Part shown: in pieces, positions 57,271 to 64,000 of the stretch | Layout of the letters: each line of letters begins with the position of its first letter | Position numbering within the stretch: the first letter of the stretch is position 1 | From: Acidobacteriota bacterium | GTDB taxonomy: Bacteria > Acidobacteriota > Thermoanaerobaculia > Multivoradales > Multivoraceae | NCBI GenBank assembly: GCA_026707545.1 | Contig: JAPOWR010000001.1 | Location: 1,827,778-1,891,777, forward strand | DNA: 64,000 bases | Reading direction: 5' to 3' | Made by a program: the position numbers and the translations under genes | Notes under the pieces: model-generated | The model's database searches: none | Told to the model about the DNA's origin: nothing | What the model saw: the letters and a program-made list of their open reading frames with translations, nothing else

Positions 57271-58245
57271 CTAGTCGAGTGTCGGATCCTGCTCGGCGTC
57301 GGCCTGCCGGTAGAGCTCCGTCGGGATCAGGTGGACACGCTCGAAGTCCTCGCCGTCGAGGTAGCGCACGATGTTCTGCACCGTCATGACCCCCATCCGA
57401 TCCGGGTACTGGATCGGATCGGCGTAGATCTTCCCTTCCCGGATCGCCTGCCGGCCCGCGATCTCACCGTCGAAGCCGACGATCCTGACCTGGTCCGCAC
57501 GTCCCGCCTGCTCGAGCGCGGTGCGCGCGCCCAGCGCTGAGGGATCGTTGATCGCGAACACGCCGGCGAGGTCCGGATAGGCCTGGATGCCGTCCGCCAT
57601 CGCCCGGTAACCCTCGTCGCGCAGGCCGCCGCCCTCGAGTTCGGCCACGATCTCGATCCGGCCCTCGGTCCGATCGCGGTTGTACTCGCCGATCGCGTGA
57701 CGGAAGCCGTCCACGCGCAGGACGCAGGAGTTGGCTTGCTTGAAGTGCAGCACGAGCACGTCGCCGCCGGCCTCTCCGAGCGCCTCGATCATCGCTTCGC
57801 CGGCGAGCAGCCCGCCCTGGTAGTTGTCGGTGCCGACGTGACCGGCGATCTCGACACCCTCGGCGACGGCCTGGAGGTCGGACGTGAACACCGGCACGCC
57901 GGCTTCGTTTGCCCGCCTCACCGCGGGGCCGATGGCGATGCGGTCGACCGGGTTGAGCACGATCGCGGCGACGCCGGAAGCGAGGAAGTTGTCGACCTGC
58001 TGCGATTGCCGGTTCACGTCGCGCTCGGCGTCGGTGACCACGACCTCGAAGCCGTGCCGCTCGGCCTCGGCGGTCATCGTGTCCGCGATGATCTTGAAGA
58101 AGGGGTTCTTCAGCGTCATCGCCGAGAAACCGATCGTGCCTCGGGCGACGCTGCCGCTGCCGTCGCCCCCGTCCGTGCCACCGCCGCAGGCGCCAAGCAC
58201 GGCAAAGGACATTGCCGCCAGCATCCAGGTCAGCGCCCGTTTCAC
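57271..58245 (-). CDS. Sugar ABC transporter substrate-binding lipoprotein (RbsB-like)
   Basis: 324 residues from GTG 58245, preceded by GAAGGG. The leader (MLAAMSFAVLGAC) ends in the lipobox VLGAC, so the protein is lipid-anchored in the periplasm. The fold is periplasmic-binding protein type 1: GFSAMTLKNPFFKIIADTM at the start, ASGVAAIVLNPVDRIAIGP, and FDGEIAGRQAIREGK near the end. Substrate may be ribose, xylose or inositol; with MIOX 3 kb away, inositol is a reasonable guess. First gene of the minus-strand importer operon. Confidence 0.9.
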   Translation of the reverse strand: MKRALTWMLAAMSFAVLGACGGGTDGGDGSGSVARGTIGFSAMTLKNPFFKIIADTMTAEAERHGFEVVVTDAERDVNRQSQQVDNFLASGVAAIVLNPVDRIAIGPAVRRANEAGVPVFTSDLQAVAEGVEIAGHVGTDNYQGGLLAGEAMIEALGEAGGDVLVLHFKQANSCVLRVDGFRHAIGEYNRDRTEGRIEIVAELEGGGLRDEGYRAMADGIQAYPDLAGVFAINDPSALGARTALEQAGRADQVRIVGFDGEIAGRQAIREGKIYADPIQYPDRMGVMTVQNIVRYLDGEDFERVHLIPTELYRQADAEQDPTLD

Positions 58246-58329
58246 GATCCCTTCCCCATCGGTACGACCTCCCTCGACATCCTGGCAACCTGAACGCCAG
58301 ATTGTGACACGCAACCCGGAGGGGCCGGA

Positions 58330-58335
58330 TAGAGT
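58330..58335 (+). promoter_or_regulatory. Possible -10 element of a leaderless promoter
   Basis: TAGAGT stands 7 nt before the ATG at 58343, with no -35 box or ribosome site in the gap. The spacing is what a leaderless transcript would need. Low certainty. Confidence 0.25.
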
Positions 58336-58342
58336 CACGCCG

Positions 58343-60235
58343 ATGACCGAAAGCGGTGTGTCCTCGTCGCCGGCCGCGACGCCGCCCCTTCTCCAGATTC
58401 GGGAGCTCCGCACCTACTTCCACGGCAAGCACGAGACCGTTCGCGCGGTCGACGACATCGACCTGGTGATCAAGGAGGGCGAGACGCTCGGCCTCGTCGG
58501 CGAGTCCGGCTCGGGCAAGTCGGTGACCTCGCTTTCGGTGATGCGGCTGCTCGAGAGCACGGCGAACATCGAGACCGGCGAGATCGCCTGGTTCGGTCGC
58601 GATCTGGTCCATCTGCCCAACCGCGAAATGCGGGACTTGCGCGGCAAGGACATCGGGATGATCTTCCAGGAGCCCGGCACGTCGCTGAACCCGGTGTTCC
58701 GGGTCGGCGACCAGGTGGGCGAGGCGCTCCGCGTCCATCTCGGCATGAACCGCAAACAGGCCCGCCAGCGAACGATCGAACTGTTCGAAGAGGTCGGCAT
58801 CCCGGAGCCCGAGCGCCGGATCGACACCTATCCCCACGAGATGTCGGGCGGCCAGAAGCAGCGCGTGATGATCGCCATGGCGCTGTCCTGCAACCCGAAG
58901 CTGCTGATCGCCGACGAGCCGTCGACGGCCCTGGACGTCACGATCCAGGCCCAGATCCTCGACCTGATCCGCCGGCTGCGCGACGAGCGCGGCATGTCCA
59001 TCCTGTTCATCAGCCACGACCTGGGCGTGATCGCCGAGATCGCCGACCGGATCGCGGTCATGTTCCGGGGCCGGATCGTCGAGCGCGGCTCGGTGACCGA
59101 CGTGTTCAGCAACCCCCAGCACCCTTACACCAAGGGGCTGCTCGCCTGCCGGCCGCACCTCGACCGCGACTTCCGCCGTCTGCCCACCGTCGCCGACTTC
59201 ATGGATGTGGACGACGAGGGCGACGGAGGCGAGATCCGGATCACCGAGCGCGAACTGACGCCGGAGTCCCTCGCCGAACTCGTCGGGCGCGGACGGGGAC
59301 GGCTGTTGCACCCGCGGAGCGCGCTCGAGGACCTGGGCTACGCCGAGAACCCCGGACCCGGCGACCAGGTCGCGGGCGGCACCGAACCCCTGCTGCGGGT
59401 CCGCGATCTGAAGGTCTACTACCCGATCAAGAGCGGCTTCCTGCGCCGGCAGGTGGGCGACGTCAAAGCCGTCGACGGCATCTCCTTCGACGTCTATCCG
59501 GGCCAAACCCTCGGATTGGTCGGGGAATCCGGCTGCGGCAAGACGACCACTGGGCTGGCGCTGCTGCGACTGATCGACATCACCGGCGGAACGGTCCAGT
59601 TCGAGGACCAGGACGTGACCACGATCCCGGCGAGCCGCTTGAGGTCCCTGCGCGGCAAGATGCAGATCATCCTCCAGGACCCCTACTCGTCGCTGAACCC
59701 GCGCATGACCGTCGAGGCCATGCTCAGCGAAGCCATGGCGATCCACAAGATCGGCGAGAGCCGGAGCGACCGCCGTGACCGGGCCGCCCGACTGCTCGAA
59801 GAGGTCGGCATGGAGACCGGCCACCTCCGCCGCTACCCCCACGAGTTCTCTGGCGGCCAGCGCCAGCGGATATCGGTAGCCCGCGCACTGGCGGTTCAGC
59901 CGAAGCTGATCATCTGCGACGAATCGGTGTCCGCGCTCGACGTTTCGGTGCAGGCGCAGGTGCTGAACCTGCTCAAGGACCTGCAGGAAGAGCGCGACCT
60001 GACCTACATCTTCATCAGCCACGACCTGTCGGTGGTCAAGTTCATGTCCGACATGATGGCGGTGATGCTCGACGGCAAGATCGTGGAGCAGGGACCGTCC
60101 GAGGCGATCTACATGACACCGCGCGAGGAGTACACACGCCGCCTGATCGAGGCCGTCCCGGACGACTCGATCACCAACATCGAGAGCCGCCAGCAGCAAC
60201 GCCGCGAAGCCCGCAGCCGCCGCCACGCGAATTGA
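58343..60235 (+). CDS. Fused dipeptide/oligopeptide ABC transporter ATPase (DppD-DppF type)
   Basis: 630 residues with two complete NBDs. First: [42 protein letters not shown]. Second: [47 protein letters not shown]. Both have the [24 protein letters not shown] tail that binds an Fe-S cluster or membrane partner in DppD/F. It would power uptake of peptides or glutathione (GsiA-like) or nickel. No membrane or binding subunits are in the window, so they must be encoded elsewhere. Starts at ATG 58343, divergent to the rbsB-like gene. Confidence 0.92.
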   Translation: MTESGVSSSPAATPPLLQIRELRTYFHGKHETVRAVDDIDLVIKEGETLGLVGESGSGKSVTSLSVMRLLESTANIETGEIAWFGRDLVHLPNREMRDLRGKDIGMIFQEPGTSLNPVFRVGDQVGEALRVHLGMNRKQARQRTIELFEEVGIPEPERRIDTYPHEMSGGQKQRVMIAMALSCNPKLLIADEPSTALDVTIQAQILDLIRRLRDERGMSILFISHDLGVIAEIADRIAVMFRGRIVERGSVTDVFSNPQHPYTKGLLACRPHLDRDFRRLPTVADFMDVDDEGDGGEIRITERELTPESLAELVGRGRGRLLHPRSALEDLGYAENPGPGDQVAGGTEPLLRVRDLKVYYPIKSGFLRRQVGDVKAVDGISFDVYPGQTLGLVGESGCGKTTTGLALLRLIDITGGTVQFEDQDVTTIPASRLRSLRGKMQIILQDPYSSLNPRMTVEAMLSEAMAIHKIGESRSDRRDRAARLLEEVGMETGHLRRYPHEFSGGQRQRISVARALAVQPKLIICDESVSALDVSVQAQVLNLLKDLQEERDLTYIFISHDLSVVKFMSDMMAVMLDGKIVEQGPSEAIYMTPREEYTRRLIEAVPDDSITNIESRQQQRREARSRRHAN

Positions 60236-60257
60236 CGCCCTGCCGGCGACAACGGTC

Positions 60258-61643
60258 ATGACGACCAGCAGCCCAAGCCGTTTTCCGGAAGCCCTGGTGC
60301 TGATCTTCGCCATGATCGTGGCGGCGCAGGTCCTCACCTACGTGCTGCCGGCAGGCGAGTACGAGCGCGACGGCAGGCAGGTGCTGGCGGGCACGTACCA
60401 CACGGTCGAGGCGGCGCCCCTGCCCTGGCACGCCTCCCTCACGAAGGTGCCCAGGGGGCTCGAGGCGGCGGCCGAGATCATCTTCTTCGTCTTCCTGGTC
60501 GGCGGCGCGATCGGGGTCATCCGGACCACCGGCGCGATCGACGCCGCGATCGGTGCAGCGATCAAGACCCTGGGCGGGCGGCCGGTCCTGCTGGTCGGAG
60601 GAATGACCGCCCTGTTCGCGGTCGGTTCGTCCACGATCGGCATGGCCGAGGAGTACATGCCCTTCGTGCCGATCCTGGTCGCCATGTGCATCGCGCTCAA
60701 GATGGACGCCGTGGTCGCCCTCGGCATCGTCTATCTCGGCGCCGGGATCGGCTACGGCACCGCGGCGATCAACCCCTTCACCGTGATGATCGCCAAGGAC
60801 ATCGCCGGCCAGGACCCGAGTACCGGCTTCGGGCTCCGCTGGGCGCTGCTGGCGGTCATGCTGGTGGTCGGGGTCCACCACGTCCTGCGCTATGCGCGCC
60901 GCATCGGCGACGACCCGGAACACAGCCTCGTGCGCGACATCGACTACTCCGGCGGCGCGCATGAACTGAGCGCAGCCGAACTCACGCCGGCCCGGCTCGG
61001 CATCCTGGGTTCCTTCGCCGCCATGATCGGCATCTTCATCTGGGGCGTCAACGTGCACGGCTGGTACCTGGTCGAACTCGCGGCGCTCTTCCTGGGCGTG
61101 ACGATCATCTCCGCCGTCCTGGGCCGCGTGTCGGCGAACCGGACGGCCAGGGCCTTCACCAGCGGCGCCGCCGAACTGACCGGGACCGCCCTGCTGATCG
61201 GCTTCGCGCGCACGATCGAGGTCGTGCTCTCGGACGCCCGGGTCATCGACACCGTGATCCACGGCATCGCCTCGCTGCTCGAGCGAGCGGAGGCCCTGGG
61301 TTCCGGCGCTGCCGTCGTCGCCGCCTGGGGCATGCTGGCCGTGCAGAGCGTCTGCAACTTCCTGATTCCCTCAGGCAGCGGCCAGGCCTACGTGACGATG
61401 CCGATCATGGCGCCGCTCGCCGACCTCACCGGCGTCGGCCGCGAGACGTCCGTGCTCGCCTATCAGCTCGGCGACGGGTTGATGAACCTGATCGTCCCCA
61501 CGAACGCCCTGCTCATGGGCATGCTGCTCCTGGCGCGCATCCCCTACCAGCGCTGGCTGCGGTTCATCCTGCCCGCGATGGTCAAGCTCTACGTCGTCGC
61601 GATGCTCATCCTCGCCGTCGCGGCGCTAATGCGGTTCGAGTAG
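60258..61643 (+). CDS. YfcC-family (DcuC/ArcD-like) secondary transporter
   Basis: 461 residues with about 11-12 membrane helices. Typical YfcC marks are [15 protein letters not shown] in the first loop and [19 protein letters not shown] and [22 protein letters not shown] in the two substrate-loop halves ([11 protein letters not shown]). The family moves carboxylates or basic amino acids with ions; YfcC-type members remain poorly characterised. It begins 22 nt after the fused ATPase, and could be co-transcribed with it. Convergent to MIOX with 12 nt between the stops. Confidence 0.85.
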   Translation: MTTSSPSRFPEALVLIFAMIVAAQVLTYVLPAGEYERDGRQVLAGTYHTVEAAPLPWHASLTKVPRGLEAAAEIIFFVFLVGGAIGVIRTTGAIDAAIGAAIKTLGGRPVLLVGGMTALFAVGSSTIGMAEEYMPFVPILVAMCIALKMDAVVALGIVYLGAGIGYGTAAINPFTVMIAKDIAGQDPSTGFGLRWALLAVMLVVGVHHVLRYARRIGDDPEHSLVRDIDYSGGAHELSAAELTPARLGILGSFAAMIGIFIWGVNVHGWYLVELAALFLGVTIISAVLGRVSANRTARAFTSGAAELTGTALLIGFARTIEVVLSDARVIDTVIHGIASLLERAEALGSGAAVVAAWGMLAVQSVCNFLIPSGSGQAYVTMPIMAPLADLTGVGRETSVLAYQLGDGLMNLIVPTNALLMGMLLLARIPYQRWLRFILPAMVKLYVVAMLILAVAALMRFE

Positions 61644-61655
61644 CCGCCGGCCGAG

Positions 61656-62504
61656 CTACAGGTTCAGCTTCGCCGGCAGGTACCGGTCGATCAGCCCCTG
61701 GTAGTACGGCCGCAATTCGGCGGCATCCGGCGGACGGTCGCTCTTGGAGTACAGGTCGTAGCCGTTGAAGAGTCGCACCCAGGCGAACATCTCGCGGTCA
61801 CGGTCGTTCATCAACTCCCGGTATGCGCCTTCGCGGTGACACGCATAGAAGGAGTGGTAGCGGATCATGTAAAGGGCCGGCTCCGGCAGGTAGTCGCTGA
61901 GCACCTGGTAGAGGTACTCGTCGTGCCCCCAGGACAGGTGAACCTGGTCCAGCCCACAGCCCGGTTCGTACACGCCAAGAGGTGTCGAGTAGGTCGGATC
62001 CGCCGTGTCCGGGTTGCCCTCGAAGAGCTCCGGATAGACGATTCGGTCCGAGAACGCGCAGCCAACCGGAAACGTGTCGCCGACCACCGCCCACTGCGGC
62101 TCGCCCCACAGGCAGAGCACCTTGCCCAGGTCGTGTATCAGTCCGGCCAGCACGAACCAGTCCGGATGGCCGTTGGCCCGGATCGCCTCGGCCGTCTGCA
62201 GCAGGTGGTCGAGCTGCGAGAGGTCCAGATCCGGGTCCGAGTCGTCCACCAGCGTGTTCAGGAACTCGAGCGCCTCCCAGGCCGGGAGTTCAGCCCGGTC
62301 GAGCGTGAGGTACTCCGCCTTCTTGTCCTGAACGAAGTCCCAGGTCTGGTGGCGGTGGTTCAGCCGGTAGAACTCGCGCACCGTGTCACGGGGCGGCTGT
62401 TCGAAGTCCCGGTAGTCCTCGCGGCGCTTTCCGCCGGCCTCCGCCGGCTCGGGATAGAGTTCCGCCACGAAGTCGTCCCAGTCGTCGAGTCGCTCGAGCG
62501 GCAT
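61656..62504 (-). CDS. miox: Myo-inositol oxygenase (MIOX)
   Basis: 282 residues, nearly the length of the human enzyme (285). All six di-iron ligands can be placed: H100 (LDHLLQTAE), H124-D125 (LIHDLGKV), H194 (SWGHDEY), H217 (IRYHSFY) and D250 (FNGYDLYSK), against human H98, H123, D124, H194, H220 and D253. Strong identities include [16 protein letters not shown] and [13 protein letters not shown]. It splits myo-inositol with O2 to D-glucuronate. Bacterial homologues are few relative to eukaryotic ones. ATG 62504 has no ribosome site but a TAGCGT hexamer 9 nt upstream. The ribose-type importer 3.4 kb upstream may supply the substrate. Confidence 0.93.
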   Translation of the reverse strand: MPLERLDDWDDFVAELYPEPAEAGGKRREDYRDFEQPPRDTVREFYRLNHRHQTWDFVQDKKAEYLTLDRAELPAWEALEFLNTLVDDSDPDLDLSQLDHLLQTAEAIRANGHPDWFVLAGLIHDLGKVLCLWGEPQWAVVGDTFPVGCAFSDRIVYPELFEGNPDTADPTYSTPLGVYEPGCGLDQVHLSWGHDEYLYQVLSDYLPEPALYMIRYHSFYACHREGAYRELMNDRDREMFAWVRLFNGYDLYSKSDRPPDAAELRPYYQGLIDRYLPAKLNL

Positions 62505-62513
62505 CAGGGACCT

Positions 62514-62519
62514 ACGCTA
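62514..62519 (-). promoter_or_regulatory. Possible -10 element of the MIOX gene
   Basis: On the minus strand TAGCGT stands 9 nt before the ATG at 62504, without a ribosome site between. Similar to other TANNNT hexamers close to start codons in this window. Low certainty. Confidence 0.25.
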
Positions 62520-62578
62520 GCAGCCGCAGATCGCGGTCAGCAGGGTCGACGAAACACGGTCCAGGACGGTAGAGCACG

Positions 62579-62947
62579 ATGTCCTATCTCGCCTACAAGC
62601 TGCTGCATGTGCTCGGTGCGCTGCTGGTGCTGGCGGCAGCCGGCGGTGTCGCCCTCCACGCCGCGAACGGTGGCCGGCGCGAGGACAACGATCTGCGGGG
62701 CGTCCTCGCTTCGATGCACGGCATCGGCCTGGTCCTGAGCGTCGTGGCCGGCTTCGGCCTGCTGGCCAAGCTCGGAGCAGGCGCCATGCCGCCGCCATGG
62801 GCCTGGGCGAAGCTCGTGATCTGGCTCTTCTTCGGAGCCGCGCTGACGCTGCCCTACCGCAGCACCTCGCTGGCGAGAGCACTCGTCATCGCACTGCCGC
62901 TCCTGGCCGCGATCGCCTCCTACCTGGCGATGTACAAGCCGTTCTAG
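62579..62947 (+). CDS. Small four-helix membrane protein
   Basis: 122 residues, four hydrophobic helices: LLHVLGALLVLAAAGGVAL, HGIGLVLSVVAGFGLLAKLG, KLVIWLFFGAALTLPY and ALVIALPLLAAIASYLAMY. A loop of about 15 residues (NGGRREDNDLRGV) after helix 1 is likely cytoplasmic, and H31-like HxxxG positions may bind a ligand. Resembles small SirB2/DUF2269-type proteins without secure assignment. ATG 62579 is 74 nt from the divergent MIOX start, and no obvious partner is downstream. Confidence 0.6.
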   Translation: MSYLAYKLLHVLGALLVLAAAGGVALHAANGGRREDNDLRGVLASMHGIGLVLSVVAGFGLLAKLGAGAMPPPWAWAKLVIWLFFGAALTLPYRSTSLARALVIALPLLAAIASYLAMYKPF

Positions 62948-62996
62948 GCCGGCTTCCGCCCGCGCCGACGCGCCCGGCAGCGCGCCCCGAGGACCC

Positions 62997-63035
62997 GGTC
63001 AGGTTCCGGTCAGCAACAGGTCAGCCCCAGGTCCG
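62997..63035 (+). repeat. 11-nt-periodic direct repeats, GGTCAG type
   Basis: GGTCAG starts at 62997, 63008 and 63019 and the variant GGTCCG at 63030, each exactly 11 nt apart. One helical turn between units is the layout used by tandem winged-helix regulators such as PhoB/PhoP/OmpR. No promoter or gene start is close. Confidence 0.55.
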
Positions 63036-63163
63036 CGACCGATCGCGAGAATGACGTCCAGAACGAACCGATCGGGGAATCCGCCTGTAACCCCAGTTGT
63101 TTCTTTTCGTAGACAAGGTCGGGTTCGTGCCCTAAAGGGGCAAGGCACGGATCCGGTCGGCGT

Positions 63164-63192
63164 CGGGCGGTGCGAGCGTGTCGTGCCGCCCG
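63164..63192. terminator. GC-rich hairpin downstream of the selenoprotein gene
   Basis: CGGGCGG/CCGCCCG at 63164-63170 and 63186-63192, extended by four more pairs including G-U, loop AGCGTGT. It lies 46 nt past the selenoprotein stop on the minus strand. A second stem CGTGCC/GGCACG is at 63126-63149. Neither has a good T-run, so termination is only possible. Confidence 0.35.
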
Positions 63193-63237
63193 GCGCCACT
63201 CTTCCTGACGACTCTGACCACCAATCCGGAGCCGCGG

Positions 63238-64000
63238 TCAAAGGAAGACGCAGGTGGGGCAATCGCCTGCGTCCTGCGCCAGCCCGCGGTCGGCTTCGCA
63301 CTGGTAGACCGGTTCAGCCGAGCGTTCTGTCCTCGTATCGCCACCCTCCATCACTTCCCGCTTCCAGTCGTCGTCGTCCGACCAACGGAACGGCAGCATC
63401 TTGACCGCTCCCGGTGTATCCAGCTCGTCGAGGGCGGCGAGAGACGCCATCATGATGTCCCGCTGCAGGTGAGCGTCCAGCGCCTTGCCCGTCGTGTGCC
63501 CCAGCGGATAGTCGAGAAACACGGCGCGGGGAGGATTGACCGATCTCGTAATCGAGAACGCCGACGTCATCGAGAGTGTCGGAATGCCGTCCGCCTCGAC
63601 GCGGCGGGCTATCAGTCCCACGGACTGATGACAGACCGGTCACACCGGGACCAACAACGCGAGATCAACCTGGTCCTCCGCAAGCCGGCGGCTCACTTCC
63701 GGTGCCAGCGTGTCGCGTACCCGACGCGCCGAGTAGATGCCTCCCATGAAGGTGTAGGCGCGGGGGGACAACTCCCCGATCACGCCATCCCGCGCCAGAG
63801 CGCGCAGCGTGTCGACGGGAAAGACCACGTTCGGATCGATCCGGGCGTCCGTCTGGTCGTAGGCGAAGTGGCTCGTCCGCAGCTCCGCCGCAGGTACACC
63901 GGTGTCGATGATGCGCAGGGAAAGGTCGTCCCGATGATGGAAGGCGACCTGTCCCGTCCGATACACGCCTCCGGAGGCCACCAGGGCGACCCGACACTCC
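63238..64000 (-). CDS. Glycine/sarcosine/betaine reductase selenoprotein B (GrdB)-family selenoprotein, 5' part beyond window
   Basis: The frame runs from the right edge to the TGA stop at 63238-63240 and contains one internal TGA at 63640-63642. Reading that TGA as selenocysteine gives LALLVPV-U-PVCHQSVGLIARR, the exact active-site context of the GrdB family, where U or C precedes PVCHQ. The sequence is family-like on both sides: RTSHFAYDQTD, NVVFPVDTLRALA and YTFMGGIYSARR before, IPTLSMTSAFSITR and PPRAVFLDYPLGHTTG after. A SECIS hairpin sits just downstream. The Sec-Cys pair (U-x-x-C) is a redox motif, and the tail has CPTC. Stand-alone members act as reductases of unknown substrate. The start lies outside the window. 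Confidence 0.88.
63611..63629 (-). promoter_or_regulatory. Bacterial SECIS hairpin for the in-frame TGA
   Basis: On the minus strand ATCAGTCC-GTG-GGACTGAT forms a perfect 8-bp stem with a 3-nt loop starting with G. The stem begins 10 nt and the loop 18 nt after the TGA at 63640-63642, within the spacing known for SelB-recognised bacterial SECIS elements. Confidence 0.82.
63640..63642 (-). other. Selenocysteine codon (TGA)
   Basis: In-frame TGA flanked by VPV and PVCHQ. Family members carry Sec or Cys here. The frame continues for 133 codons beyond it to the final stop. Confidence 0.85.

Larger units (their letters stand above)
62948..63237. other. Convergent intergenic region with direct repeats and hairpins
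   Basis: 290 nt between two converging genes. It holds the 11-nt-spaced GGTCAG array (62997-63035), an AT-rich patch near 63100-63117, and two hairpins (63126-63149 and 63164-63192). No gene with family similarity was recognised in it; open frames crossing it are antisense to the selenoprotein gene. Confidence 0.6.

Noticed and set aside
63051..63404. Plus-strand 117-codon frame in the right-hand intergenic region
   Set aside because: Arg/Pro-rich composition without family motif, runs antisense into the selenoprotein gene, and has no ribosome site.
63238..63981. Frameshift or pseudogene in place of the interrupted GrdB-like gene
   Set aside because: Both parts stay in one frame, only a TGA interrupts, the flanks match the family's Sec/Cys site, and a SECIS-like hairpin follows.

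Overview
The window looks like a chromosomal segment of a high-GC, Gram-negative (diderm) heterotroph, most likely an Acidobacteriota relative of the Thermoanaerobaculia/Vicinamibacteria type. The reasons are two proteins with the acidobacterial VWFA-related domain (one joined to a GWxTD domain), a DUF1592/DUF1552 pair, PQQ-like beta-propellers starting with the DWPQFRGP motif, TonB receptors, LpxD, and a LysW carrier-protein amino-acid pathway. Species cannot be named from the sequence. No rRNA, tRNA, insertion sequence, CRISPR array or phage gene was seen. Coding density is about 95 percent and no gene-free stretch exceeds 300 bases.

Layout. 1-8752 (+): end of a beta-propeller gene, a TonB receptor, a Tat-exported enolase-superfamily enzyme, a glyoxalase-II-type hydrolase, a COG3618 amidohydrolase, lpxD, and an acyl-CoA carboxyltransferase. 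8753-8968: a gap holding a 118-nt element that folds as a three-way junction. 8969-20588 (+): GWxTD/VWA protein, tag, beta-propeller, secreted serine hydrolase, adrenodoxin-type ferredoxin, UPF0173 hydrolase, ABC-2 exporter pair, PfkB kinase, DegT aminotransferase. 20585-26906 (-): DUF1552, DUF1592 cytochrome, M23 peptidase, VOC protein, membrane protein. 27042-30561 (+): Cys-nucleophile alpha/beta fold protein, VWA protein, MOSC, rhodanese.

30558-37890 (+) is the clearest pathway: a consensus promoter, a structured leader ending in an intrinsic terminator, then lysW-lysX-argC-argB-argD-argE homologues with mostly 4-nt overlaps, followed by a BCCT transporter. Together they would make ornithine/arginine or lysine on the LysW carrier. 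37918-40475 (-): five-heme cytochrome and a GT39-like membrane protein. 40657-43365 (+): a second TonB receptor. 43387-53450 (-): MsbA-like exporter, a two-domain secreted protein, a purine permease, a 1552-residue single-chain acyl-CoA carboxylase with unusual domain order, and a lipoprotein.

53493-64000: aroE (+); a ribose-type ABC importer (-) whose permease carries an extra periplasmic domain; a fused Dpp/Opp-type double ATPase and a YfcC-type transporter (+); a eukaryote-like myo-inositol oxygenase (-), which suggests the importer may take up inositol; a small membrane protein (+); and, running off the right edge on the minus strand, a GrdB-family selenoprotein with an in-frame TGA and a matching bacterial SECIS hairpin.

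The observations most worth following are the selenoprotein, the leader-controlled LysW operon, the permuted carboxylase, the bacterial MIOX with its nearby importer, the 8816-8933 RNA-like element, and an 11-nt-periodic direct-repeat array at 62997-63035.
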